Of a stretch of 64,000 bases of DNA, positions 21,127 through 29,722 are shown piece after piece. Under the pieces are notes generated by a model. That model was not told the origin of the DNA, searched no databases, and saw only the letters and a list, made by a program, of their open reading frames with translations. Made by a program: the position numbers and the translations under genes. Origin of the DNA: an uncultured Caulobacterales bacterium. GTDB taxonomy: Bacteria > Pseudomonadota > Alphaproteobacteria > Caulobacterales > Maricaulaceae. Each line of letters starts with the position of its first letter. Position 1 is the stretch's first letter. The DNA lies in contig CALLIK010000004.1 of the NCBI GenBank assembly GCA_938009235.1, positions 429,725 to 493,724 on the forward strand, given 5' to 3'.

Positions 21127-22299
21127 ATGCGCCTATTTGCATTTGGTGTATTGCTGTGGGCAACCATAGCCCTTGGATCCTGCGCGCCTGCGCGTACAAT
21201 ATTAAAGCAAGCAGACCTGTCGCCTAACCAATCCGCCCCTGCCAAGTTGAGTGACCCTGTTAGCAGCTTCAACAGTTTAGAAACCGCCATCTACGGCCCT
21301 TTTACGCCTCCCACGACTTTCACATTGTCTCAATCAAACACCTTATCGACGGATTGGCTAAATGGGAAAGCCTCCGTTGAGAAACGCATTTACACCGTCT
21401 CTCACGGGCAAACACCGGTACCTCTCGAGGTCATTGTTGTCATGCCCATAGGTAAACCTGATGCTCCGCTGATACTGTCACAGAATTTTTCATCAAACCG
21501 CTCCGTCATTGCTGTAGATAAAGACTCAGTTCTGCCTGGAGAACCTAAGGAAATGGGGCCTTTAGGGTTCGTTTTTACATACTTCTTTGGTCGATATATT
21601 GTTGAGCCGCCATTGGAAGATATCATAGATCGAGGCTATGGGTTTGCCGCCATGTATCCACCCGACTATCTTCCTGATCGTGCAGAAGCAGGCACAGCGC
21701 AACTCAACACTATGTTCACAGAAACACCTACTAGACCAGGTGCCCTTACAGTTTGGGCGTCCTTAAGCGCGGCACTCGCGCAAGATCTGAAACTTCAAAA
21801 CTCAAAACGTCCTATCATCGCGTATGGTCACTCCAGATATGGGAAAGTCGCCCTTCTCGCGACTTCTAACAGCGTTTCAATTGACGGTGTTATCGCTCAT
21901 CAATCTGGTACTGGTGGCGCTTCACTGATGCGCGACAAGACCGGAGAAAGTATCAAGGACGTGCTTAGAAAATATCCGCACTGGTTGACGCCAGCAGCTG
22001 CGGATTATGCTGAGAACCCGCGCACACTTCCCAGTGATGCGCACGCCCTACTCGTCTCTATTGCGCCTAAACCTATTCTATTGGGCAATGCTCGCCGAGA
22101 TACATGGTCAGACCCTGAAGGTGCCTTTCGCGCAGCACAATGGGCAGCTGCAAATACACAGCAGACCTTCACGGCTAAGCGTCTGGATGACTTCAGACCC
22201 GCTGATGACATTGTATTTTGGATTCGTCCCGGTACACATGGCGTCGTCAAGGAAGACTGGCCCGCTTTCCTCGCGTTCCTAGATGCACATTTCAAATAA
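21127..22299 (+). CDS. Exported lipoprotein esterase resembling CE15 glucuronoyl esterases
   Basis: This 390-residue protein has a lipoprotein signal (MRLFAFGVLLWATIALGSC; Cys19, lipobox LGSC). The alpha/beta-hydrolase core carries the nucleophile elbow YGHSRYGK (Ser236), which matches the GxSRxGK elbow of carbohydrate esterase family 15. HQSGTGGASLMRD follows, then LPSDAHALLVSIAPKPILLGNA, with a C-terminal GTHGVV (His371) as candidate catalytic His. These correspond to the conserved order in CE15 proteins. It would act at the outer membrane or periplasm on ester-linked sugars or acids. ATG 21127 is 4 nt after metC; the frame's TTG at 21106 would destroy the leader. The metC linkage is unexplained. 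Substrate is inferred, not proven. Confidence 0.78.
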   Translation: MRLFAFGVLLWATIALGSCAPARTILKQADLSPNQSAPAKLSDPVSSFNSLETAIYGPFTPPTTFTLSQSNTLSTDWLNGKASVEKRIYTVSHGQTPVPLEVIVVMPIGKPDAPLILSQNFSSNRSVIAVDKDSVLPGEPKEMGPLGFVFTYFFGRYIVEPPLEDIIDRGYGFAAMYPPDYLPDRAEAGTAQLNTMFTETPTRPGALTVWASLSAALAQDLKLQNSKRPIIAYGHSRYGKVALLATSNSVSIDGVIAHQSGTGGASLMRDKTGESIKDVLRKYPHWLTPAAADYAENPRTLPSDAHALLVSIAPKPILLGNARRDTWSDPEGAFRAAQWAAANTQQTFTAKRLDDFRPADDIVFWIRPGTHGVVKEDWPAFLAFLDAHFK

Positions 22300-22306
22300 G
22301 AGAAAG

Positions 22307-22383
22307 TGGCGGACCCAGTAGGACTCGAACCTACAACCTGCCGCTTAGAAGGCGGCTGCTCTATCCAGTTGAGCTATAGGTCC
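22307..22383 (-). tRNA. tRNA-Arg (TCT)
   Basis: The 77-nt cloverleaf reads on the minus strand. The acceptor stem is GGACCTA with TGGGTCC, the D arm begins AGCTCAACTGGATAGAGC, and the anticodon stem-loop CCGC-CTTCTAA-GCGG gives anticodon TCT. The T arm has GTTCGAG. The discriminator is G and CCA is encoded (22307-22309). It lies between the convergent esterase gene and the NDUFS4 gene. Confidence 0.95.
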
Positions 22384-22395
22384 TAAATTAGACGT

Positions 22396-22701
22396 TTAAT
22401 GCGTCCAAGGTAGTTTACGGAAATAGTCGAAGTTCTCTGCGTAAGAGCGTGAAATACGTTTACGCTTTGGTCGGTCAACAATACGGTGCGGAATACTATT
22501 CGCCTTCGCATAGGCAACAGCGTCTTCCATGGTGTTGAATTTCATCTTTAACTGATCACGCGTATCTACATTACGTGCATTCCCCGTCAGAGGGTCAATC
22601 ACGCTTGGTTGCGTAGATTGGTACTCAAGACACCACGCATCAAGGTTGGCGCGACCAGATGTCATTGCAGACGGTTCAGGTTTGTAGATTTTAGCAAACA
22701 T
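22396..22701 (-). CDS. NADH-quinone oxidoreductase NDUFS4-like accessory subunit
   Basis: This 101-residue protein belongs to the ETC complex I NDUFS4/18-kDa family, an accessory subunit of complex I found in alphaproteobacteria and mitochondria. Diagnostic parts are AKIYKPEPSAMTSGRA at the N-terminus, WCLEYQ, the MKFNTMEDAVAYA segment and the C-terminal SYAENFDYFRKLPWTH. It probably helps hold the NADH-oxidising arm together at the cytosolic face. It stands alone, 12 bp downstream of the tRNA-Arg gene on the same strand, so it could be transcribed separately. Length and ending agree with the family. Confidence 0.93.
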   Translation of the reverse strand: MFAKIYKPEPSAMTSGRANLDAWCLEYQSTQPSVIDPLTGNARNVDTRDQLKMKFNTMEDAVAYAKANSIPHRIVDRPKRKRISRSYAENFDYFRKLPWTH

Positions 22702-22748
22702 GTAGAGGCGATAGCGCCGTACTCAGCAACCGTCAATCCAGCTATTGA

Positions 22749-24740
22749 TCAGATGTTCTTATGAAAGGCAGAATTAAGCATAGATTTTACATCTGACAGG
22801 CTCGAGGGACGCGTTGGCATTGACGAAGACTTAGCTTGAAGCCGCTGACGGACTTGCGAGGCCAAAGCATTTGGTGGCTGCGGCGAAGCGACTCGACTTG
22901 TCTGAGCGGCTGGCGCAGGAGCTCTTTGAGATATCCTTTGTGCTGGAGGAGCACTTTGAGGCACATTATTAGAGGCGGCCGCACTCACATACTCAGTTTG
23001 TACAGGCGCTGCTTCAGGCTCTAATGCAGCCTGCTTCCCCCCCGGATTGAAACTCCGAGTACGCCAACGCTCAAATACTTGTCCCATAAATTCTGGAGTT
23101 GCCATATCTTTCTTCCAAAGCTCAGTAAACTGAGCACTTGAACTATGTGGACGATATTGTGCTGGTAGATTATTAAGGACGATGCGCATCGGTAGGTTAA
23201 CCGATTCGCCGAAAACCATTGTTTCTGCAGTTCCCAATGAAGGCAAGAACGCCAGCAATTCTGCCGCACCATCCGGTACAGCGGCTCGCACGAAATTTTG
23301 ATCCAACTCGTTTGAGAGACGCATAGAGAAAATCGTTGAACACTGAGACAATGTTGACGGCTCTAGCTCTGATGGTCGCTGAGATACAATCGCGAGCGAT
23401 ACACCATATTTGCGACCTTCTTTCGCAATTTTGGAAATAATACGACGCGTTGAGTTAAATCCTAAACCTTGGTCGCGAGGAATGTATCTATGCGCCTCTT
23501 CGCAAACCAATAAGATAGGTAGTTTCCGTTCAGACCAAGTTGCCAGTTCAAAGGCAAGACGGCTTACGACAGACACCACAATGTTTAAGGCTTCTGAAGG
23601 AATGCCAGAGAAATCGAGACAAGAAATTGGTTTCCCATTTACAGGTAAGCGAAAAATACGGCCAACGATCTCTTCGATAGGACGAGGGGAAGCCTGGTTT
23701 TTAAACACAAATTGATAGCGCGGGTCTGCAATTAATGATGCGATTCGGCGTTTCAAACGTTTGTAAGGCGCAAGGTTATTAGAATTTTCCAATTTGCCCA
23801 TATCGTGATTAATGAGCTTGGCGACATCCCGAATTCTATAAGGGACAGGACTATCTAAGGAAATATGAGTGGCGCGCTGTAAATCAGATTCAAGATCATC
23901 GAATTTAACCTGGCTACTTATTTCACCCGATTGAAGAGAACGGTCATAGAGGCGCTTTGCCTTCAATAAGACGTCATGAAGAATATCAGTTTCTTCACGG
24001 GCATGATCTTCAATTTCAGAACATAGAAGTTCGCATGTTTCGACAAAATCAAACATCCAAAGCGGTAAGTCCAAAGAATCCTGATCAATGACTTCCGCAC
24101 GATTACCAAAACTGCGTGAATATTCATTATGTGGGTCAAATAACACCACATGAGCCATCGGGTTCTCTTGCAAAATCGCCTGTAAAACTAATGCAACCGT
24201 ACAGGACTTACCTGAACCAGTTGACCCTAGAATCGCGAAATGTTTGGACAACAAATCATCAACACGAACCTGCGCGATGATAGAACTATCCTGCTGAAGC
24301 CGGCCGACCTCAATACAGGCCTCATCTTCACGGTTAAAAATGAGCGTAAGCTCTGCCGGAGACATGTTATAAACCGCCTCACCTAAAACTGGAAAAGATC
24401 GGACCCCACGAAAAAATTTAGTTTCTCGCGTTGTTTCATTCGTCGAAATTTCGCCCATGATATTAAGCTGCGCAAGACAGCCATCGGACACGCCCTCAGA
24501 ATCCTCAGATCCAATTTTCAATGAACCCACCATTGCCACAACAATAGAGCGGCTGGTCACAATCTTTAGAAACGTTCCAATTTGAGCTAATTGAAGTTGA
24601 TTATTACGAATAACAGACTTGTTAACTGAGATTACGGCTGTGGATGACCCCACGTTGCGAATCCGCCCAATTTCCACGAGTTTAAATGCGTCTGGACGCT
24701 TCATTGGTGTCACACTATTAGTCTGGCTAGTCGAAGTCAT
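22749..24740 (-). CDS. HerA-like (DUF87) hexameric ATPase/DNA translocase
   Basis: The 663-residue protein is of the HerA/FtsK superfamily. A HAS-barrel-like N-terminal domain (about 20-100, beginning LVEIGRIRNVGSST) is followed by Walker A GSTGSGKS (172-179) and FDPHNEYSRSF. Walker B ILLVCEEAHRY, the sensor IVSQRPSEL and an arginine-finger region SMRLSNELDQNF come next. A disordered Pro/Ala/Gln tail (about 560-663) ends the protein. HerA proteins pump DNA and in archaea act with the nuclease NurA; some bacterial ones belong to defence systems. No nuclease gene is adjacent here. ATG 24740 has GGGGA 7 nt upstream, better than the upstream start at 24776. Confidence 0.9.
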   Translation of the reverse strand: MTSTSQTNSVTPMKRPDAFKLVEIGRIRNVGSSTAVISVNKSVIRNNQLQLAQIGTFLKIVTSRSIVVAMVGSLKIGSEDSEGVSDGCLAQLNIMGEISTNETTRETKFFRGVRSFPVLGEAVYNMSPAELTLIFNREDEACIEVGRLQQDSSIIAQVRVDDLLSKHFAILGSTGSGKSCTVALVLQAILQENPMAHVVLFDPHNEYSRSFGNRAEVIDQDSLDLPLWMFDFVETCELLCSEIEDHAREETDILHDVLLKAKRLYDRSLQSGEISSQVKFDDLESDLQRATHISLDSPVPYRIRDVAKLINHDMGKLENSNNLAPYKRLKRRIASLIADPRYQFVFKNQASPRPIEEIVGRIFRLPVNGKPISCLDFSGIPSEALNIVVSVVSRLAFELATWSERKLPILLVCEEAHRYIPRDQGLGFNSTRRIISKIAKEGRKYGVSLAIVSQRPSELEPSTLSQCSTIFSMRLSNELDQNFVRAAVPDGAAELLAFLPSLGTAETMVFGESVNLPMRIVLNNLPAQYRPHSSSAQFTELWKKDMATPEFMGQVFERWRTRSFNPGGKQAALEPEAAPVQTEYVSAAASNNVPQSAPPAQRISQRAPAPAAQTSRVASPQPPNALASQVRQRLQAKSSSMPTRPSSLSDVKSMLNSAFHKNI

Positions 24741-25322
24741 ACGAAAAATCCCCAATATACATACGCTCTTTACCATAAATGACTTATCAAAGCCTTACTT
24801 GGCCACGCAGAAACAAGCGAAAAGGCTTGCAGTCCCTCTCCTGTTTTCGGGCAACACCAATATGCGTATATTTGATATTTAGGACAGCCCGCAGGATTGG
24901 CACTCGTTACGGAGCACTCGTGAGGAAAGAGTTGTAAACTAAATCCAACTCCTCCGGCAGAGTTTCTCTGACGGCGATCAAATTTTACATCCTGTCATTG
25001 CACGCAATGCAGTTCACACCCTCAGCTCACTCGGCATGAGGAATAATCACATATAAATAAGCTCCGCATTTCAGTACAGTTGGCACCTTCTGTTTTACAA
25101 CAAATTGCATGTCCGCAAGATCACTTGCCCATCACTAGTCCGAAAGAACCCGTTTCTCACGCCACAGAGCTTGATTACGAAGCGTCATCTCTACAATTTA
25201 GTCTAGAGACCTAAATACAATAATACAGCGCGGCAAAAGCGCGAAACAACAATAACGCCCTCATTTAGCCGTGAGGCCCCGAGGGGTATTTTGTCTAATT
25301 CAGAGAGGATGGGAAAAAACCG
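24741..25322. other. 582-bp intergenic region, no gene seen
   Basis: No open frame with coding character is visible on either strand. It contains the herA promoter, an inverted repeat GAGTTG/CAACTC (about 24929-24951), a directly repeated GCACTCGT 14 nt apart (about 24901-24922), and a hairpin-prone CCCTCA...TGAGG/CCCCGAGGGG cluster (about 25260-25290). Six T residues directly after the tRNA-Pro CCA end (minus strand) could end its transcript. I found no match to SRP RNA, 6S RNA, tmRNA or RNase P cores. Confidence 0.5.
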
Positions 25323-25399
25323 TGGTCGGGGCGGCAAGATTCGAACTTGCGACCCTCTGTTCCCAAAACAGATGCGCTACCAGGCTGCGCTACGCCCCG
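25323..25399 (-). tRNA. tRNA-Pro (TGG)
   Basis: The 77-nt cloverleaf reads on the minus strand. The acceptor stem is CGGGGCG/CGCCCCG and the D arm is TAGCGCAGCCTGGTAGCGCA. The anticodon stem-loop CTGTT-TTGGGAA-CAG gives anticodon TGG, the T arm has GTTCGAATC, the discriminator is A and CCA is encoded. A run of six T residues follows 2 nt after CCA. Confidence 0.96.
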
Positions 25400-25482
25400 A
25401 CGACGGTGGAGCGCTAAGTAGCGCGATCGGTGTAAAAGGCAAGTGAAGAGTTGAAGGAATTTCAGTAAAAAGCTGAACTTTC

Positions 25483-25953
25483 TCAGTTGCCGAAGAATGG
25501 ATGCTTAATCGTATCACCAGGACGGATGCCGCGAGCCTTAGCTTCGCCACCTTTAAGCTCCACAACGCTCGCTATAACGGCCTCAGAAGACGCGCTACGC
25601 AATGTATAGGGAGCATGTGAGTGTTCGATCTTTAGAATCTTACCGTTTGAGCGCACAAAAAGAATATCGAGAGGGATAGAGGTGTTTTTCATCCAAATCG
25701 TTGCGACTTTTGGTTCTTCAAACTCAAAGATCATACCCGAATCAGATTCCATAGATTCGCGAAACATCATGCCTCGTGCTTGTTGGTCATAAGTTTTGGC
25801 CTCATCGACCATAAATTCATGCGTCCCATCCTCCGTCACAATGCTCAAAGGCTTGGGTTCACCAAAATTGACATTGTCATTTTTGGAAATCTGACCAAAG
25901 GCAGGCGCTGCCAAAAGCGTGAGTGTAAGGGATAGTGTAATAAGACGTTTCAT
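25483..25953 (-). CDS. DUF192 family exported protein
   Basis: This secreted protein of 156 residues has a signal peptide (MKRLITLSLTLTLLAAPAFG) and a DUF192 domain. The domain contains ARGMMFRESMESDSGMIFEF, the hallmark WMKNTSIPLDILFV, KILKIEHSHAPYT, and the closing VVELKGGEAKARGIRPGD. The domain is a small beta-barrel found as a stand-alone periplasmic protein in many proteobacteria. Its biochemical role is not known. An ATG at 25965 would add four residues; neither start has a strong ribosome site, and I chose the one that gives a compact signal peptide. It lies between the tRNA-Pro and tRNA-Glu genes on the same strand. Confidence 0.9.
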   Translation of the reverse strand: MKRLITLSLTLTLLAAPAFGQISKNDNVNFGEPKPLSIVTEDGTHEFMVDEAKTYDQQARGMMFRESMESDSGMIFEFEEPKVATIWMKNTSIPLDILFVRSNGKILKIEHSHAPYTLRSASSEAVIASVVELKGGEAKARGIRPGDTIKHPFFGN

Positions 25954-26047
25954 AAGAACAGACATACAGCCCGTAAGGCCATGATGTAAATTACAAATAA
26001 GAATGAGATACAGCGGATCCGCGCAGCATTTGCGCGTTAAACCTGAA

Positions 26048-26122
26048 TGGCAGTCCCTAGGGGAATTGAACCCCTCTTTCCAGGTTGAAAACCTGGCGTC
26101 CTAACCGATAGACGAAGGGACC
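26048..26122 (-). tRNA. tRNA-Glu (TTC)
   Basis: The 75-nt cloverleaf reads on the minus strand. The acceptor stem is GGTCCCT/AGGGACT with a terminal G-T pair, the D arm is CGTCTATCGGTTAGGACG, and the anticodon stem-loop CCAGG-TTTTCAA-CCTGG gives anticodon TTC. The T arm has GTTCAATTC, the discriminator is G and CCA is encoded at 26048-26050. Confidence 0.96.
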
Positions 26123-26194
26123 GCATCATTCAGTGAGCCGCGATATATAGACGGTTTTCTCGGCTTGCAAGCGACTTTTATATGAAATTTCAGT

Positions 26195-27958
26195 TTAAAC
26201 AGCTGCTAGATCAGACAAATGAAAATCAATGCGAGTTCGACCCTGCCAAACATTGGGTTTCAACTGCCCCAAAGCATGAAAACGTTGGGTTCCAGCTGTC
26301 AATAAGGCCTCATCCAAACCCGATTCGCCTGCACGGAAACAAATACCCGACAGTGTCACACCACCCGCATCCGTCACAGAAAAGCGAACATGGTCCCCTT
26401 TGGTGCGTTTAGCGAAGGTCACGGTCACATCGGAAAACGCGAAAACGGGCTGAGGGTTGCCTGCACCATAAGGGCCAACGGCGTCAATAACCCGCATCAA
26501 CTCATCATTTACGGCGGAACCGCTGAGAACATAATCCACTTTCGTCGAATCATTTTTCAACGCTTCTTCCACATCCGCCGACAATCGCTCTGAAATAAAG
26601 GCCCTAAACGGCTCAACCTGATCTGGATCAGCGGTCAATCCACCTGCCATAGCGTGCCCTCCACCTGAAATAAGTAAACCCGCTTCTTTTGCCGCCGCGA
26701 TGGCGCTTCCCAGATCAACGCCAGAAATCGACCGCCCTGAGCCTTTCGCAACAGCGGGAACGGACTCGCGGTCAACCCCAATCACAATTGCAGGCTTACG
26801 GAATCGGTCTTTGAGGCGTCCCGCTACAATCCCAATGATGCCTGGGTGCCAGCCCTCCATGGCGACAACGATCACAGGCTGAGAGGCTTGGGACTGCGCA
26901 GCTTCGAGGGCTTCAGACAAAATGCGGTCCTGCATCTGTCGACGCTGGGCGTTCACGCGATCCAGTTCAGCCGCATGCGCATAAGCTTCTTGTGAATCCT
27001 CAGTCGAGAGCAAACGTGCGCCCATCTCGGCCTGTCCGATTCGTCCGCCCGCATTAATACGCGGCCCCAGTACAAAACCTGCATGATAGGTTGTGTAAGG
27101 CGGCTCGGCACTTGCGACATCTGCCAAAGCCTGCACGCCAATATTTTTGTTTAAGGAGAGAACCTTTAAACCTTGCCGCACGATGGCGCGGTTCACGCCG
27201 CGCAGAGGCACAACATCACAAATAGTACCTAATGCCGTCAAACCAAGAAGGCTCTTGAGGTCAACATCATTATCGAGACCGCGCTTACGGGCTTCACGTT
27301 GAAGCGCAACAAGCAACATGAAAGTCACGCCTGCCGCGGCCATATGCCCTTGCCCTGACTTATCATCTTGGCGGTTAGGGTTCACGAGCGCTAACGCAGG
27401 CGGTGGTGCCTTTCCCATTAAATGGTGATCAACGACGATCACAGCCATACCGATTTTATCCGCATGCTCCAAAGCCTCTTGAGCCGCAGCGCCGCAGTCC
27501 AATGTCAAGACAAGGTCTACGCCTTCGGACTTCAATTGATCAAAGGCCGCTTTAGACGGGCCATAGCCTTCTTTCACTCTGTCAGGTACATAGAGGCCAA
27601 AGGTATAGTTCAAGCCCCTGCCCCATCGAATGAGCTGAGCCGCTGAGGTTCCGCCATCAACGTCATAATCTGAGAACAGTGTTATGCGCTTCGCATCCGC
27701 AATATGATCAAGAATGAGCCCCGCCGCCTTGTCTGCATCCTGTAGGGATGAAGGGTCTGGCAAGCTGTTGAGCAGTGTTGGCGACAGAAACACCTCTGTT
27801 TCCTCAGCCGTAACATCGCGGCCATGCAACAAGGCCGCCTGCATAAGCGGCAAATCTGTTGCTGATGCAAACGCCTCTAGTGTGGAAGGATCATGTCTAT
27901 ACGTCCACTGACGCGAACGGAGTGACGACGTAACATTAAGACAGAGCCTAGAATTCAT
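26195..27958 (-). CDS. recJ: Single-stranded-DNA-specific exonuclease RecJ
   Basis: This 5'-3' single-strand DNA exonuclease works in recombination and mismatch repair. The 587-residue protein has the DHH-family motifs LFSDYDVDGGTS (Asp97, Asp99, Asp101), TLDCGAAA, VVVDHH (Asp177-His178-His179) and NPNRQDD. The DHHA1 domain follows with GRIGQAEMGARLL and a GGGHAMAGG motif (SGGGHAMAGGLT). The C-terminal OB-fold contains GDHVRFSVTDAGG. Length is typical. ATG 27958 has AAGGG about 9 nt upstream. It follows the aminotransferase gene on the same strand with a 62-bp gap. Confidence 0.96.
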   Translation of the reverse strand: MNSRLCLNVTSSLRSRQWTYRHDPSTLEAFASATDLPLMQAALLHGRDVTAEETEVFLSPTLLNSLPDPSSLQDADKAAGLILDHIADAKRITLFSDYDVDGGTSAAQLIRWGRGLNYTFGLYVPDRVKEGYGPSKAAFDQLKSEGVDLVLTLDCGAAAQEALEHADKIGMAVIVVDHHLMGKAPPPALALVNPNRQDDKSGQGHMAAAGVTFMLLVALQREARKRGLDNDVDLKSLLGLTALGTICDVVPLRGVNRAIVRQGLKVLSLNKNIGVQALADVASAEPPYTTYHAGFVLGPRINAGGRIGQAEMGARLLSTEDSQEAYAHAAELDRVNAQRRQMQDRILSEALEAAQSQASQPVIVVAMEGWHPGIIGIVAGRLKDRFRKPAIVIGVDRESVPAVAKGSGRSISGVDLGSAIAAAKEAGLLISGGGHAMAGGLTADPDQVEPFRAFISERLSADVEEALKNDSTKVDYVLSGSAVNDELMRVIDAVGPYGAGNPQPVFAFSDVTVTFAKRTKGDHVRFSVTDAGGVTLSGICFRAGESGLDEALLTAGTQRFHALGQLKPNVWQGRTRIDFHLSDLAAV

Positions 27959-28020
27959 GTGATCGGCCCTTACTCATTTTATCAGTTATGTCTCGCGCCA
28001 CCGAGAGGAAGTCAGATCGT

Positions 28021-29238
28021 CTATTTCGCAGCGCCTGCGGCAGTAGACTGCAAGAGTGTTTTAATGCTTCTGGCAGCTTGTCGAATGCGTTGCTCATTTT
28101 CAACCAAAGCCATGCGAACATAGCCTTCACCGCTTTCACCAAACCCGACACCTGGAGACACAGCAACGCCAGCCTCTCGCATGAGAACTTTAGAAAACTC
28201 GACAGAGCCAAGGTGTGCAAATTGAGGTGGCAACGGCGCCCATGCAAACATGGACGCATCAGGGGACGGAATATCCCACCCAGCACGGCCAAAGCTCTCA
28301 ACCAGAACGTCACGGCGATTACGATAAATTTTACGCGCGTCTTCCACACAATCCTGCGGACCATCAAGCGCAGCGCAGGCTGCGACTTGGATGGGCGTAA
28401 ACGCGCCATAATCCAAATAAGACTTTACGCGTGTTAGCGCCGCAATCAAACGGCGGTTCCCAACAGCAAAGCCCATGCGCCACCCCGCCATAGAATAAGT
28501 CTTGGATAATGAAATTGTTTCAATCGCCATAATGTCTTCAGGGTCAACAAATTCAAAAATAGACGGTGGGGCCTCGCCAAAGTAGATCTCTGAATAGGCC
28601 AAATCCGACAACACTATAATTTCGTGAGTTTTCGCAATCGCGACAATTTCTTCGTAGAAAGCTCGGTCCGCAGTTTCGCCAGTTGGATTAGATGGGAAAC
28701 AAACGACGATAGCCAAGGGCGGCTTATCCGCCTTAGCAAGCGCCTCTTTCACGCCCGCGAGATACTCTTCAGCCGTAATTGCTGGAATGCCTTGAATGAC
28801 AGCCCCTGCAATAACGAACCCATAAGCATGCAACGGATAGGACGGATCTGGCGCATAGATAACATCACCCGGCGCCGTAATTGCTTGCGCTAGGTTGGCG
28901 AAACCCTCTTTGGATCCGATGGTCGCAATAGCTTGGTCTTCAGGGTCAATATCGACGTTAAACCGGCGGGCGTAATAACGAGAACAAGCCTGCCGCAAAC
29001 CCTTGATACCGCGTGAAGCAGAATAGCCAGTCACGCCGGGTTTCTGAACCGTTTCGATAAGTTTATCGATAACATGTTGGGGTGTCGGTAGATCGGGATT
29101 GCCGAAGCCGAAGTCAATAATATCATGACCATCGGCTCGAAGCTGCGCTTTGAGCTTATTCACCTCTGCAAACACATAGGGCGGAAGCCGTTTAATTCGA
29201 TAGAATTCGTCAGTAGAAATGTCTGGGTTTGTTTGCAT
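28021..29238 (-). CDS. Class I/II aminotransferase, AlaC / LL-diaminopimelate aminotransferase type
   Basis: This PLP aminotransferase of fold type I has 405 residues. Visible motifs are FGFGNPDLPTP, GYSASRGIKGLR (substrate-loop region), FPSNPTG (Asn-Pro of the cofactor pocket), LSDLAYSEI with the cofactor Asp and Tyr, the Schiff-base Lys246 in SLSKTYSMAGWR, and a substrate Arg in EGYVRMALVENE. Proteins like this are annotated either as alanine aminotransferase AlaC or as LL-diaminopimelate aminotransferase. Sequence by eye does not separate them, and alphaproteobacteria usually make lysine by the succinylase route. A small lipoprotein gene lies 35 bp upstream on the same strand. Confidence 0.9.
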   Translation of the reverse strand: MQTNPDISTDEFYRIKRLPPYVFAEVNKLKAQLRADGHDIIDFGFGNPDLPTPQHVIDKLIETVQKPGVTGYSASRGIKGLRQACSRYYARRFNVDIDPEDQAIATIGSKEGFANLAQAITAPGDVIYAPDPSYPLHAYGFVIAGAVIQGIPAITAEEYLAGVKEALAKADKPPLAIVVCFPSNPTGETADRAFYEEIVAIAKTHEIIVLSDLAYSEIYFGEAPPSIFEFVDPEDIMAIETISLSKTYSMAGWRMGFAVGNRRLIAALTRVKSYLDYGAFTPIQVAACAALDGPQDCVEDARKIYRNRRDVLVESFGRAGWDIPSPDASMFAWAPLPPQFAHLGSVEFSKVLMREAGVAVSPGVGFGESGEGYVRMALVENEQRIRQAARSIKTLLQSTAAGAAK

Positions 29239-29273
29239 GAGAGCGGGTAGTCCTATCGCCTTAGTTCAACGCC

Positions 29274-29669
29274 TTAACGTCTTGGCTCATAATCTGGAAA
29301 GCCCTCAACTGGGCCACTTATTGGATCGTCTTTTTTATAGGCATGCACTTTAGCTTTCAGCGCATCAAACTCCGCCTTAGACTCGGCTGCGGTAGGACCA
29401 GGCTCGAGATCAAACCCTGCCTCTTTTGCCCGCAAATTCTGAAGGACTTTCGCGTCTCTGTCCCATTGTGCCGCCGACCGAATATCATCAGGTTCCGAAG
29501 GTGCGTCCTTCACCTTGGGGTAATCCTTGGCAATATTAGCAGCATCTTCGCTAAATTCTGGAGACTTCAAAAGATCAATTTTCGGCATTTTGACAGTATT
29601 ACACGCACTCAAGCTAAGGGCGACAATTGATACAAGTATGACTCGGTGAATTTGCAAGTATTTAACCAT
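29274..29669 (-). CDS. Small lipoprotein of unknown function
   Basis: This is a 131-residue protein with a lipoprotein signal: a hydrophobic stretch IHRVILVSIVALSLSACN with lipobox LSAC and lipidation Cys at about residue 23. The mature part is charged and helical, containing AAQWDRDAKVLQNLRAKEAGF and a Lys/Glu-rich helix, and it ends in GFPDYEPRR. I do not recognise a family. ATG 29669 is preferred; a TTG at 29687 would extend it by six residues. It lies between argC (53 bp) and the aminotransferase (35 bp) on the same strand and may be co-transcribed with them. Confidence 0.72.
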   Translation of the reverse strand: MVKYLQIHRVILVSIVALSLSACNTVKMPKIDLLKSPEFSEDAANIAKDYPKVKDAPSEPDDIRSAAQWDRDAKVLQNLRAKEAGFDLEPGPTAAESKAEFDALKAKVHAYKKDDPISGPVEGFPDYEPRR

Positions 29670-29722
29670 GAGTTGCTTATGCGACAAAGACGCCCAAACG
29701 TCATCCTAATAATAGTACAGGT

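Noticed and set aside
24921-24935. RNase P RNA-like word GAGGAAAG
   Set aside because: Only this short word matches; none of the other conserved RNase P RNA segments is present nearby.
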